Source: Nostoc linckia NIES-25
Lineage (GTDB): Bacteria; Cyanobacteriota; Cyanobacteriia; Cyanobacteriales; Nostocaceae
NCBI RefSeq assembly: GCF_002368035.1
Contig: NZ_AP018223.1
Coordinates: forward strand, 83,072 to 147,071
DNA length: 64,000 nt
Reading direction: 5' to 3'
Shown: positions 1 to 9,700 of the stretch, piece by piece
Layout of the letters: every line of letters starts with the position of its first letter
Position numbering within the stretch: position 1 is the first letter of the stretch
Position numbers and translations under genes: made by a program
The notes under the pieces: model-generated
Databases searched by the model: none
What the model saw: the letters and a program-made list of their open reading frames with translations, nothing else
Told to the model about the DNA's origin: nothing

Positions 1-1
1 T

Positions 2-2137
2 GATCTCTACGGGGGAGTTGGTAATGATAGCCTCAACGATGGAGATGGTAATGATAGCCTCGACGGCGGTGACGGCAATGATACTTTAAGACCAGGGACA
101 GGAGCAGATACTATTGTTGGGGGAACAGGTTCAGATTACCTCGAATTAGATCGTTCTGACTTATCGACCGCCTTAACCCTGAATTATGTCGATCTTAATG
201 TCTTTGCGACCATTGCTGATAGCACCTTTAAACAAGTTGAAACCATCCGTCTGTTGTCGGGCAGTGGCAATGATAATCTCAATTTAAGTGCAGCCATTGG
301 CAATAATTATGTCGAAGGCAGAAACGGAAATGACACCATTTCAGGAAGTGTCGGAAATGAAGAATTTAGAGGTGGTCTTGGTCAAGATAGTCTTTTAGGA
401 CAAACAGGCAATGATAAGCTTTATGGAGAGGCAGGTAATGATACCCTCTTAGGCGGTGCAGGTAATGATTCCCTTTACGGAGGTACAGACAATGATAGCC
501 TCTTAGGTGGAGAAGGCGATGACTATCTCAAGCCAGAAGAAGGAGCCGATACTGTTTTGGGAGGAACTGGCTCAGACCTTCTCGATTTAGACCATTCTGA
601 TCGATCTGTTGGCTTGACATTAAACTACACCAATGTCAATACCTTAACTACCATTGCCGATACCACCTTCAAAGAAATAGAAACCATTAGTCTGTTATCT
701 GGAAGTGGCAGCGATAACCTGAATTTAAGTGCAGCCATTGGCAATAACTATGTCGAAGGCAGAGATGGCAATGACACCATCTCAGGCAGTGTGGGAAATG
801 AAGAATTTAGAGGTGGTCTTGGTCAGGATAGTCTCTTAGGACAAGCAGGCAACGATAATCTTTATGGAGAGGTGGGTAATGATACCCTCTTAGGGGGAGA
901 AGGCAACGATAGTCTTTACGGAGGTGCAGGTAATGATAGCCTCTTTGGTGGAGACGGTGATGACTATTTCAATCCCGCCGAAGGAGCCGATACGATTATT
1001 GGCGGCAATGGTATTGATACTCTACAATTAGACCGTTCAGGCAATACCATCACTACTAACTTTACTGTTACCTACACCAATGCTAGTGTTTTCGCAGTTT
1101 TAAACGATGTCACCTTCAAAGATATCGAATCTATTAACTTCATATCTGGCAGTGGTAACGATGTTTTGAATTTCAGTGCTACTACTCGGCAAGATATTAT
1201 AGAAGGCGGAGATGGCAACGATAACATTATCACAGGCAGCGGCAAAGATCGCATTTATGGCGATACTGGCAATGATACTGTTTCCGGGCAAGCTGAGAAC
1301 GATTTGATCTTTGGTGGGGTAGGTAATGACAGCCTCTCAGGTGACGGCGGCTCAGATGGTCTCTACGCTGGGGAAGGAGACGACTACCTCAAAGGTGGCT
1401 CTGGTAATGATAGGGATACCCTTCTTTACACAGAATATGTCTTCATTGACAGTAACGGTAATTTTATCATCGATCCTGGTGAACTGATTCCCATTAATTA
1501 CTTCGCTGGACTGCGGGGCGAAGAAGGCAATGATACCTTGGACCCCGGACTCGGTGCTGATTATGTAGATGGCGGGACAGAAACTGATTTACTCAAGGTT
1601 GACTACTCTACCATTACTACTGCTGGCATCTCTACTACTGTGGGCAATAATGGCAGTGGAACCATTTCCGCAGGAGATAGTACTATCTCGTACTTCAATA
1701 TTGAGCAGTTTGATATTCTTGGCACCTCACAAGCAGATAACTTGAGGGGAGGAAACCTCAGCGATACTCTCCGAGGCGGTGCAGGTAATGATACTCTCAA
1801 TGGCAGTGGAACTAGCCCCAGTTTAAGTCAGGTAGACATTTTAACAGGAGGTTTGGGACGCGATCGCTTTGTTTTAGGAGATACAAATACAGTCTTTTAC
1901 GATGACAATAATCCCTTAACTGCGGGAACAGACAGCTATGCGAGAATCACTGACTTTAGCACCAGTGAAGACATCATTCAACTTCGGGGTGTAAGTACTG
2001 ATTATCGTTTAGTTATCTCCGGTACTAACACCCAGCTATTTAGAGATAAACCAGGAACCGAACCCGATGAATTGATTGCTCTTGTAGATGCTCAAACTGG
2101 GTTGAGTCTAACTAGCGGTTACTTTAATTACTCGTAA
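2..2137 (+). CDS. RTX calcium-binding repeat protein, 5'-truncated by window edge
   Basis: The reading frame is open from base 2 to the stop at 2135-2137, so the start lies upstream; about 711 residues are visible. The product is a run of glycine/aspartate nonapeptides of the GGxGNDxL type, which bind Ca2+ as a parallel beta-roll in hemolysin-type exported proteins. Between nonapeptide blocks lie longer spacers carrying the phrases TFKxIExI and LSGSGxDxLN, giving a module of about 147 residues seen almost three times. The C-terminus has a conserved RTX ending: a LTGGLGRDRFVLGD segment, then a domain with ITDFSTSEDIIQL that resembles a type I secretion tail. Such proteins are normally exported by a TolC/HlyBD channel; none is in the window. 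An adhesin or S-layer-like role is inference. Confidence 0.88.
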   Translation, partial: DLYGGVGNDSLNDGDGNDSLDGGDGNDTLRPGTGADTIVGGTGSDYLELDRSDLSTALTLNYVDLNVFATIADSTFKQVETIRLLSGSGNDNLNLSAAIGNNYVEGRNGNDTISGSVGNEEFRGGLGQDSLLGQTGNDKLYGEAGNDTLLGGAGNDSLYGGTDNDSLLGGEGDDYLKPEEGADTVLGGTGSDLLDLDHSDRSVGLTLNYTNVNTLTTIADTTFKEIETISLLSGSGSDNLNLSAAIGNNYVEGRDGNDTISGSVGNEEFRGGLGQDSLLGQAGNDNLYGEVGNDTLLGGEGNDSLYGGAGNDSLFGGDGDDYFNPAEGADTIIGGNGIDTLQLDRSGNTITTNFTVTYTNASVFAVLNDVTFKDIESINFISGSGNDVLNFSATTRQDIIEGGDGNDNIITGSGKDRIYGDTGNDTVSGQAENDLIFGGVGNDSLSGDGGSDGLYAGEGDDYLKGGSGNDRDTLLYTEYVFIDSNGNFIIDPGELIPINYFAGLRGEEGNDTLDPGLGADYVDGGTETDLLKVDYSTITTAGISTTVGNNGSGTISAGDSTISYFNIEQFDILGTSQADNLRGGNLSDTLRGGAGNDTLNGSGTSPSLSQVDILTGGLGRDRFVLGDTNTVFYDDNNPLTAGTDSYARITDFSTSEDIIQLRGVSTDYRLVISGTNTQLFRDKPGTEPDELIALVDAQTGLSLTSGYFNYS
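251..1138 (+). repeat. Tandem 441-447 bp modules inside the RTX gene
   Basis: Two consecutive copies start at 251 and 692 (441 bp period); a diverged third starts at about 1139. Each encodes SGSGxDxLN followed by an SAAIGNNYVEG segment, five or six RTX nonapeptides and a beta-strand spacer ending in TFKxIE. A partial earlier copy occupies 2-250. The high identity of the first two points to recent duplication or recombination. Confidence 0.8.
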
Positions 2138-2258
2138 CCGTTTGCGGTGCGAGCATTGGTCATTTGCTAATTATAGCAAGGGGCTGGGGATTGGGGACTG
2201 GTGAATAGGGGAAAAGGGCAAAGGGCAAGGGGCAAAGGTCAGATCCCCCCTTTTCCCT

Positions 2259-3983
2259 TTAACCTTTTCCCTTTTCCCTACCCGAAGGGTTTTGATCAAT
2301 GACTAATGACAATTCAGTACGAACAACTCCAGCACGTTCGTGACGAGCTAGCAATTTAACTGTACTGCCTTGGGTAGCACTTACTAACCATTCCACTTTG
2401 GCGCGATCGCTTGTAGGATCGCTTTGTCGCCTATCAGGTGCTGAAGGTTTGTAGGCACGTCCTTCTAGTTGCCCTAACTCTTCATGGGGCTTACCTGTTA
2501 CCAATGTTGCATCACCAGGCAATTCAATTTCACAAATACAGCCTCTTACCAGCTTTTTATCCAAGGCTTTTTGGGTGATGTATGTAGGCAGCCAGCCTGT
2601 ATTATATATAACCAATTGCACTCGATAAATATCATTACCCAGGCTGTGAACGCTGGCTTCATAAATTTCTAAACGAGGGGAAATTAATAGATGCCACACC
2701 AGCCACTCAGGGAACAGGGCTAATTCTTTTTCCAGAAATTCTGGAGGCGGATTTGTCCAAGCGTACATTGTATTCCAACCGCCGAGTTCAATCTTTCCGA
2801 GTTGCGGATGGTCGAAAGGATACCAATCAATGTAACCTTTACCTGCAAGTTTTTCATCGTTCCAGCGCAGCAGTTTCAAGTCATCTTCTAAAGGATGTTC
2901 TCGCCGCCAGTCAATGTATTTGTAATCAGTGATTCCGGCTTGGCGTTGGGGACTCCATACTTCTACTGTCCAGGCAAATAAACCTTGATATTCATAAGCC
3001 CAGTCATCAAATGTACCTGTAATTACGTCTTTGGGGTCGTAGCGAAATTCATGAAAAGCAGAAATCGCTGGGTATTGGGTGAGTTCAGTACCTTTTTGAC
3101 CAATGCGTTGGTAGGTGCGGAGGTCATTAACTGGGAATTCGTCATCGGCCAGGTGGGTGTAAGGACGGATGAGGACACCACTGTAGGTATGAAAAGCGAT
3201 CGCCCCCGTAATATTCGGATGTGTGGTGATAAAATCAACAAGCGATCGCACTTCTGTTTCCGATGTCGGATAGGAACCAGCCCCCTGTTGCTCAAATTCT
3301 TGCCGCCACAAAAATGGAAAATTTCGGTTTAAATCTAATTTTTCTTTGGGAGGCTGAATTTTAATTTGAACTCCGTCGTAATTTTCTATCAGTCCTTCTG
3401 GCAGTAGGCGATAATACTGACCGCTTGTTTCTGTTGGTTCGCGCCGCACCAACAACCGTGGTTCGCTGGGGCAAACTTTCCAAGCGCCATTGGCATCGGG
3501 GATTCGCATCAGCAAAATCCGACCATCGCCATCGATGTCTGACATGACTAACCCATCGTTAGGTTCTTCATCATAGGGATAAGGACGGGTGCTTGAGCGA
3601 AGAAATTTTGGCTTATCAGCTAATGCTAACTCCGCACCATCAGGGTTAACACGGGGACAAATGTAGTAAGTGCGCGTATCCAAACAACGGGTAATTTCTG
3701 GGTGGGTGCCGTAGGCTGTAACTAACGTTTGCAAAAAGTAAAGGCAAACACTCGACGGTGCCAGTTCGGTAGCGTGAATGTTGCCGTCAATCCAGAGGGC
3801 AGGTTTTTCTACATCTAAACCAGTAGCGAAGTTAGTAACTGTTAATAGCCAGATGTCACGTTGTTCGTAACTTTTGCCGATGCTTTCGATGCGTACTAAT
3901 TGCGGAAATTCCTCAGCAAAACCGTGAAGAATAAGTGTCAGGTCTTCGTAACGGTAGTATTTATCAAATCTAATATCTGGCAT
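2259..3983 (-). CDS. M14-family zinc carboxypeptidase
   Basis: The 574-residue product has the peptidase M14 signature. The zinc site is H70-A-T-E73 in IDGNIHATE, with the third ligand H265 in AIAFHTYSG. A PRVNPDGAE stretch and LDLNRNFP hold the substrate-binding Asn/Arg. The likely general base is E341 in FAWTVEVW. After about residue 400 comes a beta-rich C-terminal region typical of larger bacterial M14 members. No signal peptide is obvious, so a cytoplasmic role in trimming peptides is likely, but the substrate is unknown. The ATG at 3983 gives a family-like N-terminus (residues 8-20 open the first helix). It converges with the RTX gene, and the 120 bp between them holds GGGGAAAAGGG-type low-complexity sequence. 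Confidence 0.87.
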   Translation of the reverse strand: MPDIRFDKYYRYEDLTLILHGFAEEFPQLVRIESIGKSYEQRDIWLLTVTNFATGLDVEKPALWIDGNIHATELAPSSVCLYFLQTLVTAYGTHPEITRCLDTRTYYICPRVNPDGAELALADKPKFLRSSTRPYPYDEEPNDGLVMSDIDGDGRILLMRIPDANGAWKVCPSEPRLLVRREPTETSGQYYRLLPEGLIENYDGVQIKIQPPKEKLDLNRNFPFLWRQEFEQQGAGSYPTSETEVRSLVDFITTHPNITGAIAFHTYSGVLIRPYTHLADDEFPVNDLRTYQRIGQKGTELTQYPAISAFHEFRYDPKDVITGTFDDWAYEYQGLFAWTVEVWSPQRQAGITDYKYIDWRREHPLEDDLKLLRWNDEKLAGKGYIDWYPFDHPQLGKIELGGWNTMYAWTNPPPEFLEKELALFPEWLVWHLLISPRLEIYEASVHSLGNDIYRVQLVIYNTGWLPTYITQKALDKKLVRGCICEIELPGDATLVTGKPHEELGQLEGRAYKPSAPDRRQSDPTSDRAKVEWLVSATQGSTVKLLARHERAGVVRTELSLVIDQNPSGREKGKG

Positions 3984-4635
3984 AACTAAACCTCACTATG
4001 CACCCGTCCTTCGTAAATCTACAATATCACTGACGAATCAAGCATCTGCCCATCGCGCAAGAGCGACCAAAAAAGTGCAAGCGTTAAAAGTGCTGAGTCA
4101 TTTCAGGTAGAAGAAGCCGGTAGCCGTCTTGACTCTCAAAATTCAATCGATTTACAGCCTATTTCAGGTAAATGAAGTACATGGGTAGGGGCACAATATA
4201 TTCTGCCCCTACAATTATCTGTACCTCACAAAGTAGCAATCTGCTGTAATTTCTGCAATTTACCAAGGCAATTTATTAAATATTTATTAAAATTATATAT
4301 AATCCTGAAATTTATGCCTGAAACTCATTAATAACAGGTCTAACAATTAAAGCTAATTTAGCACTCTCAGCTTGCAAGTGCTAAATTATAACTAAAATTT
4401 AATAATCAATAATTCAGGATTCATTCTTCAGAACTCTGCAACTTAATTTTGTGCGAATGCTGGATGAATAAGTTAGTTAAAGTCGCTTCCTGATTGCATT
4501 ATGAGTTTAAAATTCTCTTTTAATACCTACGATATAGACAGGGATTGTACTTTTTCTAGATGGCTAAGGTATTTGTCAGACATTATTTTAAGAATACAGA
4601 TTTCACTGTAGTAATTAAAAACTGGGAGGATTACT
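3984..4635. other. Intergenic region between divergent genes
   Basis: No convincing gene. It holds a degenerate GTAGGGGCA...TGCCCCTAC palindrome (about 4184-4212), AT-rich sequence, and the CIRCE-like operator at 4357-4383. The peptidase reads leftward and the small gene at 4636 rightward, so promoters for both should lie here. Confidence 0.6.
4357..4383. promoter_or_regulatory. CIRCE-like HrcA operator
   Basis: TTAGCACTC (4357-4365), a 9-base spacer, then AAGTGCTAA (4375-4383). The CIRCE consensus is TTAGCACTC-N9-GAGTGCTAA, so 17 of 18 arm positions and the spacer length match. CIRCE is the binding site of the heat-shock repressor HrcA and normally precedes groESL or groEL. Here no chaperone gene is adjacent: the nearest start downstream is at 4636 and the nearest upstream, divergent, is at 3983. 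Confidence 0.75.
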
Positions 4636-4980
4636 ATGAAATACACTTTTGATATTGTAGGAGTATCTTCACTGTTACAGTTTTTCGATCGCCAACAACA
4701 GATTTGGCAAGAACCATCCCGCCAAGGCGTAGAATATTTGGGAATGCATACCTGTACGCTAGATACATTTCTCAAATCTGTAGAATCAGTTCCACCGCAG
4801 CGAGGTTGGAATATGGATAGAGTTGTTGATACAGTGATTCAGTTTTGGGTAAATAACTCAGACAGTATTGATTATTGGAAATTATGTTTAACTAATGCTG
4901 GCAAAGATAATTTATTAGTCACAAGATTAGCAGATATAACCGCTTTACAAGCTGAATTTGAATCTTTATTAGATAAATAG
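4636..4980 (+). CDS. Small unknown protein downstream of CIRCE-like site
   Basis: A 114-residue product that I do not recognise. It is soluble-looking and rich in aromatic residues (six Trp), with an alpha/beta composition and no signal peptide, membrane segment or Cys pair typical of metal binding. A strong ribosome-binding site, GGGAGGA at 4624-4630, sits 5 bases before the ATG, supporting this start and real expression. A CIRCE-like operator lies about 250 bp upstream and a hairpin terminator about 170 bp downstream, so it looks like a single-gene unit. If the operator acts on it, it would be induced by heat; that is inference. Confidence 0.75.
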   Translation: MKYTFDIVGVSSLLQFFDRQQQIWQEPSRQGVEYLGMHTCTLDTFLKSVESVPPQRGWNMDRVVDTVIQFWVNNSDSIDYWKLCLTNAGKDNLLVTRLADITALQAEFESLLDK

Positions 4981-5148
4981 GTATAGCAGTTTTAATTAAG
5001 ATAAACCCATCTCTTTTTACAAGTGGGATTTGGTCTCGATTGTTGCTGATGACTGTTAACATTCAATACTGTTAACATTCAATAGTGTGAGAGTGTATTG
5101 CCATTGCGAGATGGAATGAAAAAGGCTTTTTTAATTCGGAACAACAAG

Positions 5149-5177
5149 AACCCCGGCTTATCAAAAAAGCCGGGGTT
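5149..5177 (+). terminator. Strong hairpin terminator
   Basis: AACCCCGGCTT (5149-5159) pairs perfectly with AAGCCGGGGTT (5167-5177) over 11 bp with a 7-base loop, followed by TTG. It is the only strong hairpin after the gene ending at 4980. The T-run is short, so efficiency is uncertain. Confidence 0.6.
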
Positions 5178-5283
5178 TTGAACTTTGGGATTTATTCGAT
5201 ATTTCACTACTGATACAGAATTTACTTACGTGTATCCATTCAAGTTGCCGATTATAGCGATTCTCGTTTGGATGCAACACGCT

Positions 5284-5311
5284 GTAGGGGCGCACAGCTG
5301 TGCGCCCCTAC
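5284..5311. repeat. Dispersed 28-bp perfect palindrome, copy 1
   Basis: Perfect palindrome with half-site GTAGGGGCGCACAG. An identical copy is at 6469-6496, and degenerate relatives are at about 4184, 11885, 27429-27477, 37383-37411 and 49850-49877. All are intergenic. They are typical of cyanobacterial spacer repeats. Confidence 0.8.
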
Positions 5312-5558
5312 GAATCGACTTGTCTTGACTTTTGGCTTGAGTATTTTTTTATTCCGAAAACTCTTGTACATTCAACCTTTAAAGGTCATAAATACCTGGA
5401 ATTTAAAACTTTGTTTGTTTCAAATATTGCTCTCAGTATTGACAATTAATAAATAATCGAATAACAAGGTGGCAGCAGCTTAAAAAAAAAGCGTTAGTGC
5501 ATTCCTACCTAGAAACTAATTAACGCCCTTCATGAAACTTCATACGGAAAAGATAATT

Positions 5559-5795
5559 ATGCCAGAAAATACTGAATACAGAGCTTCTAAGTCAGGAAAT
5601 CAAAGTATTGCTTACAAAGAACGCCTAAATTCCTGGGCGATCGCTCGTTTGCTTCCGGATACGGAACGCGAAATTGTTGCTCGTTTCCGCAGTCGTTCGG
5701 ATGCAGATGGTTATATACAACACTTGCGCCAAGAGATTCCCAACGCTTCTTTCGTAGTTGTGTTTGATTGCCAGCGCGAAGAAGCTGTGGTTTAA
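5559..5795 (+). CDS. Small conserved-looking hypothetical protein
   Basis: About 78 residues from the ATG at 5559; an earlier in-frame ATG at 5532 would add nine. The later start has a better ribosome-binding site (GGAAAAGA, 5546-5553). The product is hydrophilic with one amphipathic helix region and a C-terminal strand (ASFVVVFD), no Cys and no membrane segment. The pattern of Arg/Glu-rich helices around WAIARLLPDTEREIVARF resembles small cyanobacterial proteins of unknown function. It is followed at once by a good terminator hairpin, consistent with a short independent transcript. I cannot assign a function. Confidence 0.6.
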   Translation: MPENTEYRASKSGNQSIAYKERLNSWAIARLLPDTEREIVARFRSRSDADGYIQHLRQEIPNASFVVVFDCQREEAVV

Positions 5796-5819
5796 ATTAC
5801 AAGTTATTTTTCAATTTTT

Positions 5820-5840
5820 GGATGGAGGCTTCCTCCATCC
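5820..5840 (+). terminator. Hairpin terminator after small gene
   Basis: GGATGGAGG (5820-5828), 3-base loop CTT, CCTCCATCC (5832-5840): a 9-bp perfect stem beginning 25 bp after the stop codon at 5795 and followed by an A/T-rich tract with T-runs. Confidence 0.7.
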
Positions 5841-6196
5841 GATAAAATTTTTACTTTTCTGGGTGCTTTCTCTAGCTGAAAAAAAAAGTTTAGGTTGACT
5901 TAAAAATCTTTCATGGTACTGTGGTGTAAATACCAGAATCATTTTTTTATCCTTTGGCTAAAAGTTTTCACCTATTTTTCTTAAAAATTGCGATCGCAGA
6001 TAAAAATACTGGCTAAAATGTCACAACCCTACATTACAATCCAGGCTTCGCTTCAAAATTCTGGAGTTAATCAACGAAAAGGACAAAGCAACACCAAGTC
6101 ACGGCAAGCCCTTTTAGACCATTAACTGTGGCGTTAACAGTTATAGCGGTTCCCAATCACATCAGGTACAGAAATTTGTAGGGGCGCATACCTATG

Positions 6197-6389
6197 CATT
6201 GGTGTCAACTTAAGCTCAAACGCTTATCCCACAGGTATTTTACCCCACCCCCAACCCCTCCCCTTGCTAAGGGGAGGGGAGGTTTTGCGTCAGCAGAGCC
6301 GGGGTGGGGTAACGCGGATCTTGATGGTAAGTGAGTAGAACTCGCTCATCACCTTTCTATCAGGGTTTCACGTTAAGTTGACACCAATG
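6197..6389. mobile_element. MITE-like element with 17-bp perfect terminal inverted repeats
   Basis: CATTGGTGTCAACTTAA at 6197-6213 is exactly inverted at 6373-6389. The 193-bp interior has an inner palindrome built from CCCCTCCCC / GGGGAGGGG and no coding capacity. It appears to interrupt a degenerate GTAGGGGCGCAT...ATGCCCCCCTAAC palindrome (6179-6409), which would make it an insertion within an older repeat. Confidence 0.65.
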
Positions 6390-6468
6390 ATAGCTATGCC
6401 CCCCTAACTTGTACCTCACTATAGCGGTTTTCAATTGAATGGAATACACTTTTGAAAATCAAATCATT

Positions 6469-6496
6469 GTAGGGGCGCACAGCTGTGCGCCCCTAC
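6469..6496. repeat. Dispersed 28-bp perfect palindrome, copy 2
   Basis: Identical in sequence to the palindrome at 5284-5311 (half-site GTAGGGGCGCACAG). Confidence 0.8.
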
Positions 6497-6700
6497 TGCA
6501 AATTGCTATAGAACGAGAAATGCTATAGGAATCAACAGCAAATCCCACCCCCTTCTTATCTTCTAATAAAGTTTTTTGCCAAAAAGACAAGTACTTTACT
6601 TCAAAAAAATTCCGTAATTGCCCCCTTGCCATTGATATTTTAGATTACTTAGAAGTGAAGGTTAGCACAAAAAGCCCTGAAAGTGCTGGAGGGTTAATAA

Positions 6701-9700
6701 GTGGTCAAACAGCACCAATGTGATTGGTTCAAAGCTGTAAAATTTTGCCGCAAACGAGAATTCCTGGCACTTTTGCTAGGGATTTTATTCTCAATTTGCG
6801 TAATCTTACTGTGGCAAAAACTCTCATTGCTAATTGCAGGGTTATTAACACAAATTACAATGATTGCTGGATTGTTCGTTGCTGGATTATTGGTTACCAG
6901 TACGGTGACATTATCAATTTATTTTGCTCTGAACATACAAGCAAATAAGCGGCAGATAACAGCACTAAATCAGGAGTTCGCGCACAGGATTTTTGAACAA
7001 AAACAGATAGAAATTGCCCTCCGCGAAAGTGAAAACCGTCTGCGGCAGCTGTTGGAAACTGTCAGAGTTATTCCTTGGGAATTAGACTTAAAAACTTGGC
7101 GATTTATCTACGTGGGGTCGCAAGCGGTAGACATACTAAATTATCCCATCGCCCAGTGGTACGAGGAAAATTTTTGGGTTAATCATATACATCCACACGA
7201 TCGACAAAAATCTGTTCGTTTTTGTCAAGAAGCAACTGCTAGGTGCGAAAATCACGAATTGGAATACCGGATGTTAGCAGCCGACGGGCGAGTTATTTGG
7301 GTGCGAGACGTTGTTAGCGTAGTTTGCGAAGCCGGAACCCCTACGATGCTGAGGGGGTTTATGTTTGACATTACTGATTTGAAACTGGTTGAAGAAACCT
7401 TGAGACTCAGGGAAAGGGCACTTGCAGCTACAAGTAATGGAATTGTGATTGCAGATGCCAGACTTGCACATAATCCAGTTATTTATGTCAACCCAGCTTT
7501 CGAGGAGATAACAGGTTACAGTGCTACTGATATAATTGGGCAAAACTGTCGATTTTTGCAAGGCACAGATACCGAACAACCGGCCCTCGACGAACTGCGG
7601 TCATCTATTAAAGCGGGAAAAAGTTGTAAAGTAGTTCTCCGCAACTATCGTAAGGATGGGATGTTGTTTTGGAATGAATTAAGTATTTCTCCTATTCATA
7701 ATGAAAATGGCAAATTAAGTCACTTCATTGGCATTCAAACAGACATTAGCGATCGCAAACTTGCCGAAGCCCGTCTGCGCCACCAAGCCCTTACTTTTGA
7801 AACTATCCATGATGGCGCGATCGTTACGGATTTAACAGGAAGTATCATTGACTGGAATCCTGCTGCCGAAACGATGTTTGGCTACACCAAAGCCGAAGTA
7901 TTGGGTAAAACTCCAAGTATTTTACATAAAGCCGAAGTCGCCGCAACATTAAGCACCGAAGTTCTCCAAACAGTAGCTCGCCAAGGACGTTGGTCAGGAG
8001 AAATAAATTTTATTCGTAAAGACGGCAGTCAAGGAATTTGCGAAACAACAGTAGCAGCTTTACAGGACGAACAAGGGCAATTTGTTGCCACTATTGGCAT
8101 CAATCACGACATTACCGAAAGCAAAAGAGCTAAAGAAGCACTGCAAAGGCAATTACATCGCACCCTACTACTCGAACAAATTACTCAAGAAATTCGCCAA
8201 AGTCTGGACACAAGCAAAATCTTTGAGACGGCTGCTACTCAAATTGGCAAAGCATTTCGAGTCGATCGCTGTTTAATTCATTCTTACATTCATGACCCCA
8301 TCCCCCGAATTCCCCTAGTCGCAGAGTATAACGTTCTCCCTGGTTACTGCTCGATATTCAACTTGGAAGTTTTGATCGCTAACAATTCCCATACTGAGCA
8401 GATGATGGCACAAGAAAGTGCGATCGCCTCCCCAGATGTTTACATCGATCCTTTATTCCAAGGGACTGAGCTTACCTGCCGACAAATTGGGCTAAAATCG
8501 ATGCTTTCAGTCCGCACTTCTTACCAAGGAGAACCAAACGGTGCTATAATTTTGCACCAATGTAGCCATTTTCGTCAGTGGACACAAGATGAAATTGAAT
8601 TACTAAAAGCAGTGGCAGCTCAGTTGGGTATTGCTTTGGCACAAGCTCACTTACTCGAACAAGAAACTCGCCAACGTGAAGAACTCACTTTGAAAAACTT
8701 CGCTTTGGAGCGAGCCAAACGTCAGGCAGAAGCCGCAAATCTCGCCAAAAGCGAATTTTTGGCGATGATGAGCCACGAAATTCGTACCCCCATGAATGCG
8801 GTTATTGCCATGACAGGCATGTTGCTGGATACTGAATTGACACCTCAACAGCAAGACTTTGTGGAAACAGTTCGCAGCAGCGGTGATGCCTTACTCACCA
8901 TCATCAATGACATTTTAGATTTCTCCAAAATTGAATCGGGAAAACTGGAACTCGAAGAACAGCCCTTTGATTTGAGAGCTTGTGTCGAACAGGCTATCTA
9001 CCTTCTAGCCCCAAAAGCTGCCCAAAAGGGTATCGAATTAGCTTACCTAATGGAGCCGCAAGTTCCCACCCACATCATCGGTGATTTGACTCGTCTGCGC
9101 CAAGTTTTGATGAACCTACTCAACAATGCCATCAAGTTTACTGAAAAAGGAGAAGTGGTGCTTTCTGTAGGATTGGCGACTGGCGATTTAACTCAAGAAA
9201 CTTCTTCCCACCCCCCAGTCCCCAATCCCCAATCCCCAATCCCCAATCCCCAATCCCCAGTCCAAATTCAATTTGCCATCAAAGATACAGGTATTGGCAT
9301 TGCACCAGAAAAACTAGAACGGTTATTTCAACCTTTTACTCAGGCTGATGTTTCTATGACTCGCCGATATGGCGGTACAGGGCTGGGACTAGTAATCAGC
9401 AAGCGGCTTAGTCAGATGATGGGCGGTACCCTTTGGGTAGAAAGCCAGGGGTTTGTTGGTGGCAATCCCGGTACATGGAAAAGTAAAAAATCATCTTCTT
9501 ACTCTTCCCAAGGTTCAACATTCTACTTCACCATTAAAGCTCAAGTGGCTGCTGTGGCAGAAGAAGCTGAATTTAGCGCTTTGTTAGTGGAGCTGGCCGG
9601 AAAGCGGCTATTGATTGTAGATGACAACCTCACCAACCGCAAAATTGTCAGCTTGCAAGCAGAGTCTTGGCAGATGCAAACTTATGCTGCCAAATCTGGT

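Larger units (their letters stand above)
5841..6687. other. Long repeat-bearing spacer before the LOV kinase gene
   Basis: No supported gene; a 35-codon frame at 6018-6125 has no ribosome-binding site. It contains a MITE-like element (6197-6389), a palindrome copy (6469-6496) and AT-rich stretches. The promoter of the kinase gene probably lies in the last 200 bp, but I see no clear consensus. Confidence 0.6.

Noticed and set aside
5268..5456. 62-codon frame on the plus strand
   Set aside because: It starts at the dispersed palindrome and has no ribosome-binding site or recognisable composition.
6018..6125. 35-codon ATG frame
   Set aside because: No ribosome-binding site and no family resemblance.
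8170..8650. Bilin-binding (cyanobacteriochrome) GAF domain in the LOV kinase
   Set aside because: The domain lacks the Cys-His chromophore pair; it looks like an ordinary GAF.
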